DNA from: Chloroflexota bacterium
Lineage (GTDB): Bacteria; Chloroflexota; Anaerolineae; Anaerolineales; UBA11579
DNA: 36,157 nt
Assembly: GCA_023485685.1 (NCBI GenBank)
Contig: JAMCZK010000033.1
Span: 1 to 36,157 of the forward strand
Direction of reading: 5' to 3'
Shown: positions 14,628-23,668 of the stretch, piece by piece
Numbering within the stretch: the stretch's first letter is position 1
Layout of the letters: each line of letters begins with the position of its first letter
Position numbers and translations under genes: made by a program
Notes under the pieces: model-generated
Database searches by the model: none
What the model was told of the DNA's origin: nothing
The model's input: the letters and a program-made list of their open reading frames with translations, nothing else

Positions 14628-16970
14628 CTATTTGATCAGTCGATTCAGGAATTGTTGATACCGCTGGGCATTGGGTGGGTTCAGCGCCAGAATGGCGCGC
14701 ACTGCCGCCTTCGCCCCTTCACGATCGCCGGATTCAACGAATAGTTCTCCCACCTTGTTCCATTCCCGGATGGCGTCTTCGCGCTGGCCGTTTTGCTGGT
14801 AATGCTCTGCTAAACGGCGATGCCCGAGTGGATAATCCTGATTCTCGTCTACAAGGTTGCGCAGGAAGTTCCCCGCGTCCTGCTCGCGGCCACGACTGTT
14901 CAATGAAGATAAGTAGTTATCGAGCTCGACATTTGCCTTGGCCGCCTGCCCCAGGCGCAAATTCAGCTGGATCAGTTTCAGCCGCGCCATCTCGTCGTTT
15001 GGAGCCATGGTGCGCAATTGTTCGTAAACGCGCAACGCTTTACGCCAATCGAGGCGTTGTAAATCGATGTCGGCCATCTGATGCAGGATCTGCACGTTCC
15101 AACTGGCATCCACATCCGCCCCCTGCGCGAGATGCAAGGCCTTCTCGTAGGTGTCGCGCGCCTCGTCCAATTGTGCCAGCCGGTAATAGACATCAGCGAG
15201 TTCTAAATTCTGGCGTGCGGCTTCCTCAAGGTGGCCGGCAGCAGTCAATTGATCGATGAGGTGGATGCGCGCATCAACATCCAGTGGAGAGATTGAAACG
15301 ATGCGCTCGTACGTCTGAGTAGCCCGGTCGCTCTCGCCGCGGGCGGAGTAGACACGCGCCACAGTAGAAAGTTTTTCGATGGCTTGCTGAGGGCGATCAT
15401 TCATCAGGAGCAGCTCGCCCATATGAATGTGCAAAGGTAGGTAACTCGGCGAGAATTCCAAGGCGGCGTACGCCTCTTCCATGGCGGTGCGCAAATAGCC
15501 TTCATGGGAAATTTGGTTAATGCGCGCCAGGGCATCCACCAGGCGACCGCTGTTTGCGTTGGTCAGGATATCCGCAATGGGAATGGGAACCGCTCCATTG
15601 GGCGTGCCTGGCAACTGGCCGCGGGCTTCATTAACGCCAGTGCGCCAATTGGGTCGCATCAGCAGATGACGTATATTCTCGCAGAGAAGTTTAATTTCGT
15701 TCTCGTTCGTGGATTGCGCGGTTGCGGCTATCAAGGGTTCATAAGCGGCCCGCAAGGCCTCTGCCTTGTCCTCGGGCAGTACGGACGAATCCGCAATTTT
15801 CAACGCCTGCAAATATTCAGTGACCGCTTCCGGGTAGCGTTCCTGTTCGAGATGGTGATCCCCCAAAAGCAGATTGGCCGCCAGCGCGAAATCTGCGTGC
15901 TTTACCGCATATTGAAAGCTGCGTTGGGCGCTTTCGCTACGCCCCTCGTTGGAAAGCAGTACGCCGAGATTGAAATGAGCCGCGGGATGATCCAGGCCGG
16001 CGTCAATGGCTGCCTTCAATTCCTCAGCGGATTCCTTCAGCTTGTTCTCCGTTTGTAGTGCGATCGTCCGGCTCAAATGGCGGAGGATGGCGGTTTCATC
16101 GAAGCCGCGGGTCAGCAACCCGTCGGAGACCGCCCGGGCGATTGAGCGCAGCGAGGCAGTTTTACGAGCGGGTTCTGGCTCCCTTGGGGAAAGATCGAAA
16201 AGCATATTGGCCAAGATCTGGAGAGATCTCTGGGTAGCTTCTTCAATGGGGTCCGGCCCTGCTTCGAATTCAGGCAATGGGACTTTACGAGTCAATTTAC
16301 CTTTGCCCGCTAGCAAACGGAGGGAGCCGCTTACCCCGCCTTGGCGCACGGGTTTCGGCAGAGGCTTGTGGGCTTGAAGCATAGCCACGGCTTCCTGGGC
16401 TTCTTTGTTCTTCGGATTCAAGTTCAGCGCATGTTCTCCACTCCTGAGAGCTTCATCCTGCATCCCGGCATGTTGCTGCAACGCGGCGACAGCGATGTAT
16501 TCAGTAATGGCTTGTGGAGTTCTTCCCAGTTTCTCATACACAAGGGCAAGCTTGGCATGCGCATCGATATGATCCGGTTCCAGGCGGATCACACGCGTCC
16601 AATTGTTGATGGCTTTATCGGCATCTCTGAGTTTCAGATGGAGTTCGGCAGCCTGCATGGAATACTTGACCGCTTCATCGATCCGGCCGGTCTGCTTGTA
16701 AATCTGCGCTGTCTTCTCAGGAGGTAACGGATCTTCGGGTGAAAGGCGAGCCGCCCGGCGATACAGGTCTAAGGCTTGCTCGAGGTTGCCCAGTTCCAAG
16801 TGAGCTAGAGCCAGGCTATTCAGCGTAGGCGCGTTATCGGGAAATTCAGCCAGGGCACGGCTGTAATGCTCCACAGCCTCCTGCCATCTGCCCTCCCAGG
16901 CAGCCGAGTGACCCTGGTTCATCGACCGGCGAAATAAATCCTCGTTGCCAAGCGGTGATAGAGTTACCAT
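14628..16970 (-). CDS. Large TPR-repeat protein
   Basis: A 780-residue soluble protein built almost entirely of tetratricopeptide repeats. Examples are AVEHYSRALAEFPDNAPTL, ALDLYRRAARLSPEDPLP, AINNWTRVIRLEPDHIDA, and later ARDTYEKALHLA and ALRVYEQLRTMAPNDEMA. TPR proteins serve as protein-protein scaffolds; no catalytic domain, signal peptide or membrane segment is seen. A basic low-complexity linker lies near residues 205-240. The start overlaps the stop of the alpha/beta hydrolase by 1 nt (TAATG), and that gene follows polA by 20 nt, so the three are likely cotranscribed. No specific partner can be named. Confidence 0.9.
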   Translation of the reverse strand: MVTLSPLGNEDLFRRSMNQGHSAAWEGRWQEAVEHYSRALAEFPDNAPTLNSLALAHLELGNLEQALDLYRRAARLSPEDPLPPEKTAQIYKQTGRIDEAVKYSMQAAELHLKLRDADKAINNWTRVIRLEPDHIDAHAKLALVYEKLGRTPQAITEYIAVAALQQHAGMQDEALRSGEHALNLNPKNKEAQEAVAMLQAHKPLPKPVRQGGVSGSLRLLAGKGKLTRKVPLPEFEAGPDPIEEATQRSLQILANMLFDLSPREPEPARKTASLRSIARAVSDGLLTRGFDETAILRHLSRTIALQTENKLKESAEELKAAIDAGLDHPAAHFNLGVLLSNEGRSESAQRSFQYAVKHADFALAANLLLGDHHLEQERYPEAVTEYLQALKIADSSVLPEDKAEALRAAYEPLIAATAQSTNENEIKLLCENIRHLLMRPNWRTGVNEARGQLPGTPNGAVPIPIADILTNANSGRLVDALARINQISHEGYLRTAMEEAYAALEFSPSYLPLHIHMGELLLMNDRPQQAIEKLSTVARVYSARGESDRATQTYERIVSISPLDVDARIHLIDQLTAAGHLEEAARQNLELADVYYRLAQLDEARDTYEKALHLAQGADVDASWNVQILHQMADIDLQRLDWRKALRVYEQLRTMAPNDEMARLKLIQLNLRLGQAAKANVELDNYLSSLNSRGREQDAGNFLRNLVDENQDYPLGHRRLAEHYQQNGQREDAIREWNKVGELFVESGDREGAKAAVRAILALNPPNAQRYQQFLNRLIK

Positions 16971-17776
16971 TATTGTTCTAGAAGAAAGTCTAGCACAATC
17001 CTATTGAAGGCTTCGGGCTTTTCCATGGGCGGCAGGTGTGCCGTGCCGGGCATATCGACGCGTTTGATATTCTTGATCCCATGTTCAATCTCGTCAGCAA
17101 TAGCATGCATGGCTTGTAGATCCTCTTCACCCAGGATCAACAATGTCGGCGCCTCGAGTCCCCTCAGTCTTTTGGCGGCAAGCGGCTGAGCATACGCACC
17201 CTCGCCCTCTCCGATTCCAACGTCGACGGTGTGGCGGATCAGTTGCAACGCCCATTCCCTGAATCCTTTATCGACTTGTTCCGGACTCCTGCCAGGGCCA
17301 TCCACCCATAGCTGGGCATTGATTTCTGCGGCCAGTTCATTGTTCCCTGATTTGATCGCGGCCTCATATTTGGCCGACATCTCTTCATCGAATTTATCCT
17401 CTGGAGCACTGTTGCCAGGTAAGCCAGGAGCCACAAGGACCAATTTATCGACCATTTCTGGAAACGTTAGCGCGAATTCCATTGCAATGCGGCCGCCATT
17501 TGAAATACCGAGGACATGGGCGCATTTTATTTCCAGAAAGTCCAGCAGGGTTTTAAGATCGTCGTAATCTGTATACTTGCCGGCGGGATCTGGGGTTTCG
17601 CCAAATCCGCGCACATCGTTACGGATCACGCGAAAATGTTTGGTGAAAGCTGGCATTTGCTTTTCCCACATAGTCAAGTTTGCGATCCCGGCATGGATAA
17701 GGACCAAAGGAAAACCTTCCCCCTGAACGTCATAATGCATTCGGACCCCGTTTACGTCGGCGAATTTGTAGGACAT
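16970..17776 (-). CDS. Alpha/beta-fold hydrolase
   Basis: A 268-residue hydrolase of the 3-oxoadipate-enol-lactonase/esterase type. The oxyanion loop is LIHAGIANLTMW, the nucleophile elbow is GISNGG (Ser in G-x-S-x-G), the acid is in LILGEEDLQAMH, and the catalytic His is in GTAHLPPMEKP. The cap region is about 125-190. The substrate is not predictable. A good AAGGA ribosome site stands before ATG 17776. It sits 20 nt after polA and is coupled to the TPR gene, so it belongs to the polA transcript by position only. Confidence 0.9.
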   Translation of the reverse strand: MSYKFADVNGVRMHYDVQGEGFPLVLIHAGIANLTMWEKQMPAFTKHFRVIRNDVRGFGETPDPAGKYTDYDDLKTLLDFLEIKCAHVLGISNGGRIAMEFALTFPEMVDKLVLVAPGLPGNSAPEDKFDEEMSAKYEAAIKSGNNELAAEINAQLWVDGPGRSPEQVDKGFREWALQLIRHTVDVGIGEGEGAYAQPLAAKRLRGLEAPTLLILGEEDLQAMHAIADEIEHGIKNIKRVDMPGTAHLPPMEKPEAFNRIVLDFLLEQ

Positions 17777-17796
17777 AGTTTCCTTTCGCTAGGAAA

Positions 17797-20598
17797 TTAG
17801 ACTTCAATCACCTGCATCTGCCCCCAATTCTTGCCTACTTTCACCTCAGTCTGCAAGGGAACCTTAAGCTGATAAGCAGAACCCATTTCCCGGCTGACGA
17901 TCTTGGTGGTCTCATCCAATTCGTCTTCGGGAACTTCGAGGACCAGTTCGTCATGGACTTGAAGCAACATCTGACCCTTTAATTTGGCCTTAGGCAAGGC
18001 GGCGGCCACGCGCAGCATGGCTACTTTCATAATATCGGCAGCGCTCCCTTGGATGGGGCTGTTGATGCATTCTCGTTCCAATCGGTTGCGCAAGATATAG
18101 TTCGTGCCATCTTTGAGGCCGGGGAAGTAACGTCGCCGCCCCAGCAGAGTTTCAACGTATCCCATCTTTTTGGCTTGTTGTTTCGTGTTTTCGATATAAG
18201 CGCGCACGCCAGGGAATTGAGCGAAATAAGCTTTGACGAAATTTTCCGCCTCGGCCAGCGTCAGACCGGTGCCGCGGCTGAGGCCAAAGGGGCTCATCCC
18301 GTAGATGAGGCCGAAATTCACGGCCTTGGCATTGCGACGCTGTTCACCGGTCACCTGGCTGAGCTGGATGCCTAGGATACTGGCGGCCGTGGTGGCATGG
18401 ATGTCTTGTCCATCCCGAAAGGCTTTCAACATGGCTTCATCATTGGCGATGTGCGCCACGATACGTAATTCAACCTGGGAGTAATCCACGCCCAACAGAA
18501 GATTTCCAGGCGAGGCGATAAAGGCCCTGCGCACTTTGCGGCCCAGATCGGTGCGGATTGGGATGTTTTGCAAATTCGGCTCGCTGGACGCGATGCGCCC
18601 GGTCACGGTGCCAGCCTGGTTGTACGAGGTGTGGACTCGCCCGGTTTGCGGGTTCACTTCGATGGGGAGCGCATCCACATAAGTCGATTTCAGCTTCGAC
18701 AATTCGCGGTAATCCAGAAGCCAGGCGACAACCGGATGCGCTTCGCGCATGGAATCCAGGATATCGGCGGCTGTAGAGTAGGAACCGCCGGCAGTCTTGC
18801 GCACGCCATCGGGCGGTGGGATCTTGAGCCGGTCGAAGAGGGCATGGGAGAGCTGTTGTGGAGAGTTAAGATTGAACTCCTCCCCCACCTGCTGATAAAC
18901 CTGTTGGGCAATCTGCGCCAAATCCTGGTCCAGTTCTTGAGACATTTCATGCAGAAAGTCGGTGTCCAGCGAAATGCCCTTCATTTCCATTTTGGCCAAC
19001 ACAGGGACCAATGGCATTTCGATTTCATTGAACAGCCTGTCGGCATTTTCCTCGCGGATGCGCTTATACAAGATGGGCTTTAGACGCAGCACCACCTCGG
19101 CATCAGCAGCCGCGTAGGCGCCGGCTTTTTCGATGGGCACTTGGGCCATGGTGATTTGCTTACGGCCTCTGCCAAGCAAGTCTTCGATCTCAATCATCTG
19201 CTGGTTCAGCCGTGCCCAAACAAGGCTCTTGAGGCCCAGGTTGCGTGAGGAAGAATCCCCTACCCATTCCGCGATCATGCTGTCAAAGGCAAGCGGTACT
19301 GTTTCCAATCCGTGACGCGCCAACATCACGTAATCGAAGCTGAGATTGTGGCCCAGCTTGGGGATCTTCGGATCGGTGAAAGGCCCGCGCAAGGCCTTGG
19401 TCACGTCTTCCAGCGCGAGTTGACGCCCCAGCTTTGGATCGTGGCCGATGGGGATGTAATAGCCCATGCCGGGTTCGACTGATATCGAAATACCGACGAT
19501 TTCAGACCGCATAGGGTTGGTGCCGGTAGTCTCGACATCAAATGAGATAGCGTTGGCGCCTGCCAGTACCTCAGCCAGCTCAGCCAAGGCTTGAGGAGTA
19601 TCGACGATGACCGGCTCGACATCCATTCCTGGCGCAGGGAATTGGGTTCCCGCTTCGGCGGGGAACAACCCCAGTTGGGCGCCGCTGGCAGGCTCGTGCG
19701 GAACACCAAGGAGTTCTATAACTGTATGGAGCCGTTTCATCAGAGAGCGAAATTCCAGTTGACGGAACAGCTCTTCTACGGCGCCGGGCTTGAAATCGTT
19801 GGTGAGGGCCTTTTGGAGGTCAAATTCGATTTCGAGATCGGTGACAATGCGGGACAATTTTTGGCTGAGTTCGGCTTTGGCGCGGCCATCCTGGAATTTT
19901 TGTTTTTGTGCCGGCTTCAATTCGTCCAGATGCTCATAAATACCTTCCAGGGTCTTATATTTTTCCAGCAGAGTGGCCGCGGTCTTTTCGCCGATGCCGG
20001 CAATCCCAGGGATGTTATCGGATTTGTCGCCAGTCATGGCTTTGTAATCCACAACTTGCTCCGGATACACGCCGAGAAAATCGTGCACGTCCTTAGGCAG
20101 GTAGTCCTTGGAATCGGCGAGTTGCTTGCCGGGCAGGCTGACCATGATGCGCTTGTCCACTAATTGCAGGAGGTCTTTATCGCCGGTAATGATCTTGACC
20201 CCCATCCCATCTTTGGAAATCTTTTTTGCTACGCTGCCCAACACGTCATCCGCTTCGTAACCATCTATTTCCAACCGCGGGATGCCAAAGGCATCCACCA
20301 GTTCACGGATGCGTTCGATTTGGGCGCGCAGATCGTCGGGCATCTTCTCGCGGGTGCCTTTGTAGGCGGGATACAAATCATCGCGAAAAGTGCGCCCGCG
20401 ATCGAAAGCCACCGCCATGTAATCAGGCCGCTCCTGTTCAAGCAGGCGCAACAAAACGGAGGTGAAACCAAAGATGCCTGCAGTGGGTTCTCCAGCGGTG
20501 GTTACCCAACGACTGGTACCGGCGCCCGCACCAGTCAGCGCAAAATAGGTGCGATAAGCGAGAGCATGGCCGTCAATCAAATAAAGCGTCGGAGGCAT
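17797..20598 (-). CDS. polA: DNA polymerase I
   Basis: A 933-residue family A polymerase with all three domains. The 5'-3' exonuclease (about 1-300) includes YLIDGHALAYR, DGYEADD and GDKSDNIPGI. The 3'-5' proofreading domain (about 330-530) keeps its metal ligands: FDVETTG, LGHNLSFD and YAAADAEVV. The polymerase domain has motif A VDYSQVELR, motif B RRNAKAVNFGLIYGMS and motif C QVHDELVLE. It fills gaps and removes RNA primers during replication and repair. The upstream -10 TAAAAT ends 7 nt before the ATG with no Shine-Dalgarno, so the message is probably leaderless. Intact proofreading is worth noting because several thermophile Pol I enzymes have lost it. Confidence 0.98.
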   Translation of the reverse strand: MPPTLYLIDGHALAYRTYFALTGAGAGTSRWVTTAGEPTAGIFGFTSVLLRLLEQERPDYMAVAFDRGRTFRDDLYPAYKGTREKMPDDLRAQIERIRELVDAFGIPRLEIDGYEADDVLGSVAKKISKDGMGVKIITGDKDLLQLVDKRIMVSLPGKQLADSKDYLPKDVHDFLGVYPEQVVDYKAMTGDKSDNIPGIAGIGEKTAATLLEKYKTLEGIYEHLDELKPAQKQKFQDGRAKAELSQKLSRIVTDLEIEFDLQKALTNDFKPGAVEELFRQLEFRSLMKRLHTVIELLGVPHEPASGAQLGLFPAEAGTQFPAPGMDVEPVIVDTPQALAELAEVLAGANAISFDVETTGTNPMRSEIVGISISVEPGMGYYIPIGHDPKLGRQLALEDVTKALRGPFTDPKIPKLGHNLSFDYVMLARHGLETVPLAFDSMIAEWVGDSSSRNLGLKSLVWARLNQQMIEIEDLLGRGRKQITMAQVPIEKAGAYAAADAEVVLRLKPILYKRIREENADRLFNEIEMPLVPVLAKMEMKGISLDTDFLHEMSQELDQDLAQIAQQVYQQVGEEFNLNSPQQLSHALFDRLKIPPPDGVRKTAGGSYSTAADILDSMREAHPVVAWLLDYRELSKLKSTYVDALPIEVNPQTGRVHTSYNQAGTVTGRIASSEPNLQNIPIRTDLGRKVRRAFIASPGNLLLGVDYSQVELRIVAHIANDEAMLKAFRDGQDIHATTAASILGIQLSQVTGEQRRNAKAVNFGLIYGMSPFGLSRGTGLTLAEAENFVKAYFAQFPGVRAYIENTKQQAKKMGYVETLLGRRRYFPGLKDGTNYILRNRLERECINSPIQGSAADIMKVAMLRVAAALPKAKLKGQMLLQVHDELVLEVPEDELDETTKIVSREMGSAYQLKVPLQTEVKVGKNWGQMQVIEV

Positions 20599-20605
20599 CG
20601 AAGCG

Positions 20606-20611
20606 ATTTTA
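20606..20611 (-). promoter_or_regulatory. -10 box of polA, probably leaderless
   Basis: TAAAAT on the minus strand, 7 nt before the polA ATG (20596-20598). The upstream terminator at 20631-20656 occupies the spacer/-35 region, so promoter and terminator abut. Confidence 0.4.
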
Positions 20612-20630
20612 CTCTGTAACTTGGGTCTTA

Positions 20631-20656
20631 AAAAGCAAAGGCGAGGATACCTCGCC
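20631..20656 (-). terminator. Terminator between the pseudo-receiver gene and polA
   Basis: On the minus strand GGCGAGG/CCTCGCC pairs around a 3-nt loop, followed by TTTGCTTTTT. It lies 24 nt past the stop of the upstream gene and isolates polA. Confidence 0.85.
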
Positions 20657-20680
20657 CTTAAGCATTCGATGCAACCTTTG

Positions 20681-22084
20681 TCAGAGTGCTACCCCTTGAG
20701 ATTTGCGCGTTTGATGAATGAAATCAGCTACTTGCGCAGGAGTTGGCGGTGAACCGCTAGTAACCAAGTATCCGGGCGCCCAAAATTGGCCCGAGGGGTT
20801 TTCTCGGCCTAGACGCGGGAATTCTTCGAAGATGCGGGTTGAAAGATGTCTGTCCATTGTCCGCGCTATGCTCTCGGGCGTCGCCTCGGAGGAAACTAAA
20901 ACTGACCATTGCAAGAATTCTGGCTGCACTGATTGTTCATCCAACTTCCAGGCAAAAGCCAGGCAAAGTTCAGGTAGCCATTCGGCCAACCTGGAGGCCA
21001 GATCGCCGGCCAGCTGATGCCTGGGGAGGCGCGGGATCAGGACAAAAGAATAGCGAAGTTGAGGTCCAGTTGCGGAAAATGCAGCCTGGCGGCTGGGTGA
21101 GCTGTAAGCTTGCTCTGCTCCAGCAGGAATTTCAGGAACGCCCGCGGAAACCGGCTCGCGTTCCGGGATCTCAGACGCTGGCTCCCCCACCCGCGGCCCC
21201 TCCTGCAGGCGAGTCATTCCCGTTTGTTGGGCCCGTACCTCTTGCATTCCTTCCCTATCGGTCAACACCTCTTCGGGCGCGGTGGCCAGCGCCCTGGCCA
21301 GTTCCGCCACGTGAGCGCGCATCTGGCTGAATGGCATTTGCGCATCGAAAACTAGCGCCAACCTGTATTCCCCGCCGAGATTGGTGGCGTAGAGCATATA
21401 GTCCGCGCTGGTGGCGGAAAGATGAATAAAGCGTGCCAAGTCGGTTCCATCTCCGCTGGCGACTTGCTCTGCCACAGTATCGGCTAACTCGTCGGCAGCT
21501 TGCTTGGGCAGCTCTCCGGCATAAGCCCACACCTGCTCACCGCGTGTGATTAGTGCGGCCTGGGAGGAGGATTCCAGCGACAAGCGCGTTAAATAACGCG
21601 CAGCCTGCGAGACGTCCTGCAGCCATTCTGGAGCCGGAATGGATTCGTGTTCTGTCACGGGTAGCCTAAGGGGGCTGGTCGGCTTTCCGTAAACTTTGCG
21701 GTTCGCCGTCTCCTGAGGAACCAAGGGACCGAAAAGTTGTTCGATCGCCGCCACCAGGTCAGGCAGATAGAACGGGCTAGGCAATACCGCGTTGGCTTCC
21801 AACTGCGCCAATTGGGGATTGTTGGGATTTTCCTCAGCCGGAACGACAATCAGGCGCGTTTGCGGCGCGTGGTTGCGAAGCTCGGAAATAAATGCAGGGA
21901 AATCCTGCAGCCCTAAGTCGGCGTCCAGAATCGTGAGCGCCAACGCTTCCTTTTGGGCCATTTGCATGGCCTGAACAGGGTCGGTGACCAGCAGCGGAGT
22001 AAAGCCTCCGGTATCCTCGAGTAGTTGACGGATCAGCTCTCCGAAACCGGGGCTCGCGGTAAGGATGAGAACCTTTTTCAGCAT
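20681..22084 (-). CDS. Pseudo-receiver / roadblock / IS200-transposase-like fusion protein
   Basis: A 467-residue protein with three parts. Residues 4-118 look like a response-regulator receiver: Asp54 (TILDADL) is kept, but the switch Thr is Pro82 and the KPF Lys is Ser103. Residues about 155-275 resemble a roadblock/LC7 domain. After a Pro/Glu-rich linker, residues 344-465 match the IS200/IS605 Y1 transposase fold: YSFVLIPRLPRHQLAGDLA, RIFEEFPRL and QFWAPGYLVTS. There the HUH histidines are replaced (F390-L391-Q392) and the catalytic Tyr is Phe455, so it should not cut DNA. A DNA-binding or signalling role is inferred. It has its own -10 box and ribosome site, and a terminator after it. Confidence 0.8.
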   Translation of the reverse strand: MLKKVLILTASPGFGELIRQLLEDTGGFTPLLVTDPVQAMQMAQKEALALTILDADLGLQDFPAFISELRNHAPQTRLIVVPAEENPNNPQLAQLEANAVLPSPFYLPDLVAAIEQLFGPLVPQETANRKVYGKPTSPLRLPVTEHESIPAPEWLQDVSQAARYLTRLSLESSSQAALITRGEQVWAYAGELPKQAADELADTVAEQVASGDGTDLARFIHLSATSADYMLYATNLGGEYRLALVFDAQMPFSQMRAHVAELARALATAPEEVLTDREGMQEVRAQQTGMTRLQEGPRVGEPASEIPEREPVSAGVPEIPAGAEQAYSSPSRQAAFSATGPQLRYSFVLIPRLPRHQLAGDLASRLAEWLPELCLAFAWKLDEQSVQPEFLQWSVLVSSEATPESIARTMDRHLSTRIFEEFPRLGRENPSGQFWAPGYLVTSGSPPTPAQVADFIHQTRKSQGVAL

Positions 22085-22085
22085 G

Positions 22086-22103
22086 TCTCCCCTATTTGGG
22101 AGA
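22086..22103 (-). promoter_or_regulatory. Hairpin covering the ribosome site of the pseudo-receiver gene
   Basis: TCTCCC and GGGAGA (6-bp stem, 6-nt loop) end 1 nt before the ATG, placing the GGGGAG ribosome site in the stem and loop. The short leader is almost entirely this hairpin. Confidence 0.5.
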
Positions 22104-22107
22104 AGAA

Positions 22108-22113
22108 AGTATA
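22108..22113 (-). promoter_or_regulatory. -10 box of pseudo-receiver gene
   Basis: TATACT on the minus strand, preceded by GTTG. Predicted transcription start is near 22101, right at the hairpin. Confidence 0.45.
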
Positions 22114-22149
22114 CAACGTGTTAGCATGGGTTGATGCCACCCAAAAGGG

Positions 22150-23403
22150 TCATTTCTTGGCAGTTTTTTTCTTTCTCTTGGACAAGAACCTTTTAACGCG
22201 GTCAATCAACCGCTGCAAAGGCCGTGCCAACGGGACGATTTCAGGTTCCTTCATTTTTTCGACCTGCGGCCAGGGATCCAAATCCAGCATCTTGCGCAGA
22301 GTATAGGTTGCAAAGAGCTGCAAGCTTGCAAGCACCGGCGCCGCCAACAGCAAGCCGACAACACCCAATAGATTGGCCGCAATCAGCGCCGTCACCAGAA
22401 CAGCCGCCGGGTGAACACCCAGGGCGCGGCCATAGATACGCGGGGTGACGATATTGTCGAAGGTCTGGTCAAGCAGGATGGCGGCCACCGCAACAATGAT
22501 GGCATAAGTCATCTCAGGTTGTATGTTCAGGTAATTGGCATCTTGGAAGAGCGCGACCAGGAAGACTGTAATATACATGGCCAGCGAGCCAACATAAGGG
22601 ACGAATTTCGCAAAGCCGGTAAGGAAGGCTATCGCCAGTGCGTAACGCACACCGAACAGGCTCATCAAAATGAAGGAAGTGATAGTGATGAGTGTCACCA
22701 AAAGAAGTTGGCCACGCAAAAAGGAGTTCCAGGTACGCCCCAGCTCCCTGCCCATGCGGCGGATATCGGCGTCGTGGCCTGGTAATTCGGCATTCCGGAA
22801 GAAATCAGGAGCGCTGCCCATCTCGGTGAGTGTGAGATAGGAGATGATGAAGATAAATAGTGCCCAGCCAATCGTAGTAACCGTGGAAGTGGCCAGGGCT
22901 GTAATCAAGCTGCCTGCTTGCCCTAAGGCTGGTTGGATAGCAGAAAGAAGCTGCTGGCTGATAGCGGTGAAGTCCATGCCGAATTCGTCTAACAGCAAGC
23001 GCTCCAGGCCAGCAAAATCCACCTCGAATGGACCGATCTGGACTGCCTGAGTTGACAGGCTGCGAGCCAACTCTGGTAACCCCGTAAGGAAGGTTTGCAA
23101 AACACGTACCAGGTTATCCAACTGGTCCACGATAGCAAAGCCGGCTACCGTGCTCAACAGCACGATGATTAGGAGAAACGCTATAAAGATGAGATTGACG
23201 GCAGCTCGCCAAGAAAGCTGCATGCTAACGCTGAGGCGTCTGGCTAGTGGGTTTAGCAAATAAGTGAGGATGAAGGCAAGCAACAGCGGGCCGATAAAGC
23301 TGCTGAAGCGCACCAAGATGGCGGCTACAATAGCCACCATCGTGAAGCCGGCAATCAGCTTGGTGGTGTTCGACCAGTGGGGAGAAGTTGCAGGCTTAGG
23401 CAT
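22150..23403 (-). CDS. AI-2E family transporter (PerM/YdiK type)
   Basis: A 417-residue multi-pass membrane protein with about eight hydrophobic segments. Family signatures are LLAFILTYLLNPLARRL near the start, FAKFVPYVGSLA, the C-terminal IYGRALGVHPAAVLVTALIAANLLGVVGLLLAAPVLA, and a basic cytoplasmic tail ending in KKKKTAKK. Members export small molecules such as autoinducer-2 or act as ion antiporters; the substrate here is unknown. A ribosome-site-like AAGGGG stands 5 nt before the ATG. It lies 73 nt downstream of the ccmD-like gene, but no operon link is apparent. Confidence 0.9.
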   Translation of the reverse strand: MPKPATSPHWSNTTKLIAGFTMVAIVAAILVRFSSFIGPLLLAFILTYLLNPLARRLSVSMQLSWRAAVNLIFIAFLLIIVLLSTVAGFAIVDQLDNLVRVLQTFLTGLPELARSLSTQAVQIGPFEVDFAGLERLLLDEFGMDFTAISQQLLSAIQPALGQAGSLITALATSTVTTIGWALFIFIISYLTLTEMGSAPDFFRNAELPGHDADIRRMGRELGRTWNSFLRGQLLLVTLITITSFILMSLFGVRYALAIAFLTGFAKFVPYVGSLAMYITVFLVALFQDANYLNIQPEMTYAIIVAVAAILLDQTFDNIVTPRIYGRALGVHPAAVLVTALIAANLLGVVGLLLAAPVLASLQLFATYTLRKMLDLDPWPQVEKMKEPEIVPLARPLQRLIDRVKRFLSKRKKKTAKK

Positions 23404-23476
23404 GGGTCCCCTTATGGGTGACTTATTGCATTCTAACGCATATGAAGCAGGCAGGGATATTTATCGGTGCCTGGTT

Positions 23477-23659
23477 TCACCGTCGAGAAGTTTTTTTCTT
23501 CTTGGCTGCCGTTTTCCTAGCTGAATGTTTCTCTAGTTGTTCCAACATCTGCAAGTCGCGACGCAGATTGCGGCCGCGTAAAAAGAAACTGGCGAGGTGT
23601 AAAAACAGAACGCCGAAAATTACGGCAAAACCTAAAAACAAATAGTTGGCGGTTTCCAT
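23477..23659 (-). CDS. ccmD: CcmD-like small membrane protein
   Basis: A 60-residue protein with one N-terminal membrane helix (about 5-27) followed by a basic, charged tail (LRRDLQMLEQLEKHS...AKKKKTSRR). This is the layout of CcmD, which helps CcmABC release haem-loaded CcmE. It starts 9 nt after ccmC with a perfect AAGGAG ribosome site 5 nt upstream. The assignment rests on size, topology and position more than on sequence. It is the last gene of the ccm operon. Confidence 0.75.
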   Translation of the reverse strand: METANYLFLGFAVIFGVLFLHLASFFLRGRNLRRDLQMLEQLEKHSARKTAAKKKKTSRR

Positions 23660-23668
23660 CTTTACTCC

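Noticed and set aside
14628-16970. Long plus-strand open frames opposite the TPR, polA and ccm genes
   Set aside because: They are antisense shadows with no family resemblance and no ribosome sites.
20681-22084. Active IS200/IS605 insertion sequence
   Set aside because: The transposase-like part lacks the HUH histidines and the Tyr, is fused to other domains, and no left/right end hairpins typical of IS200 are visible.
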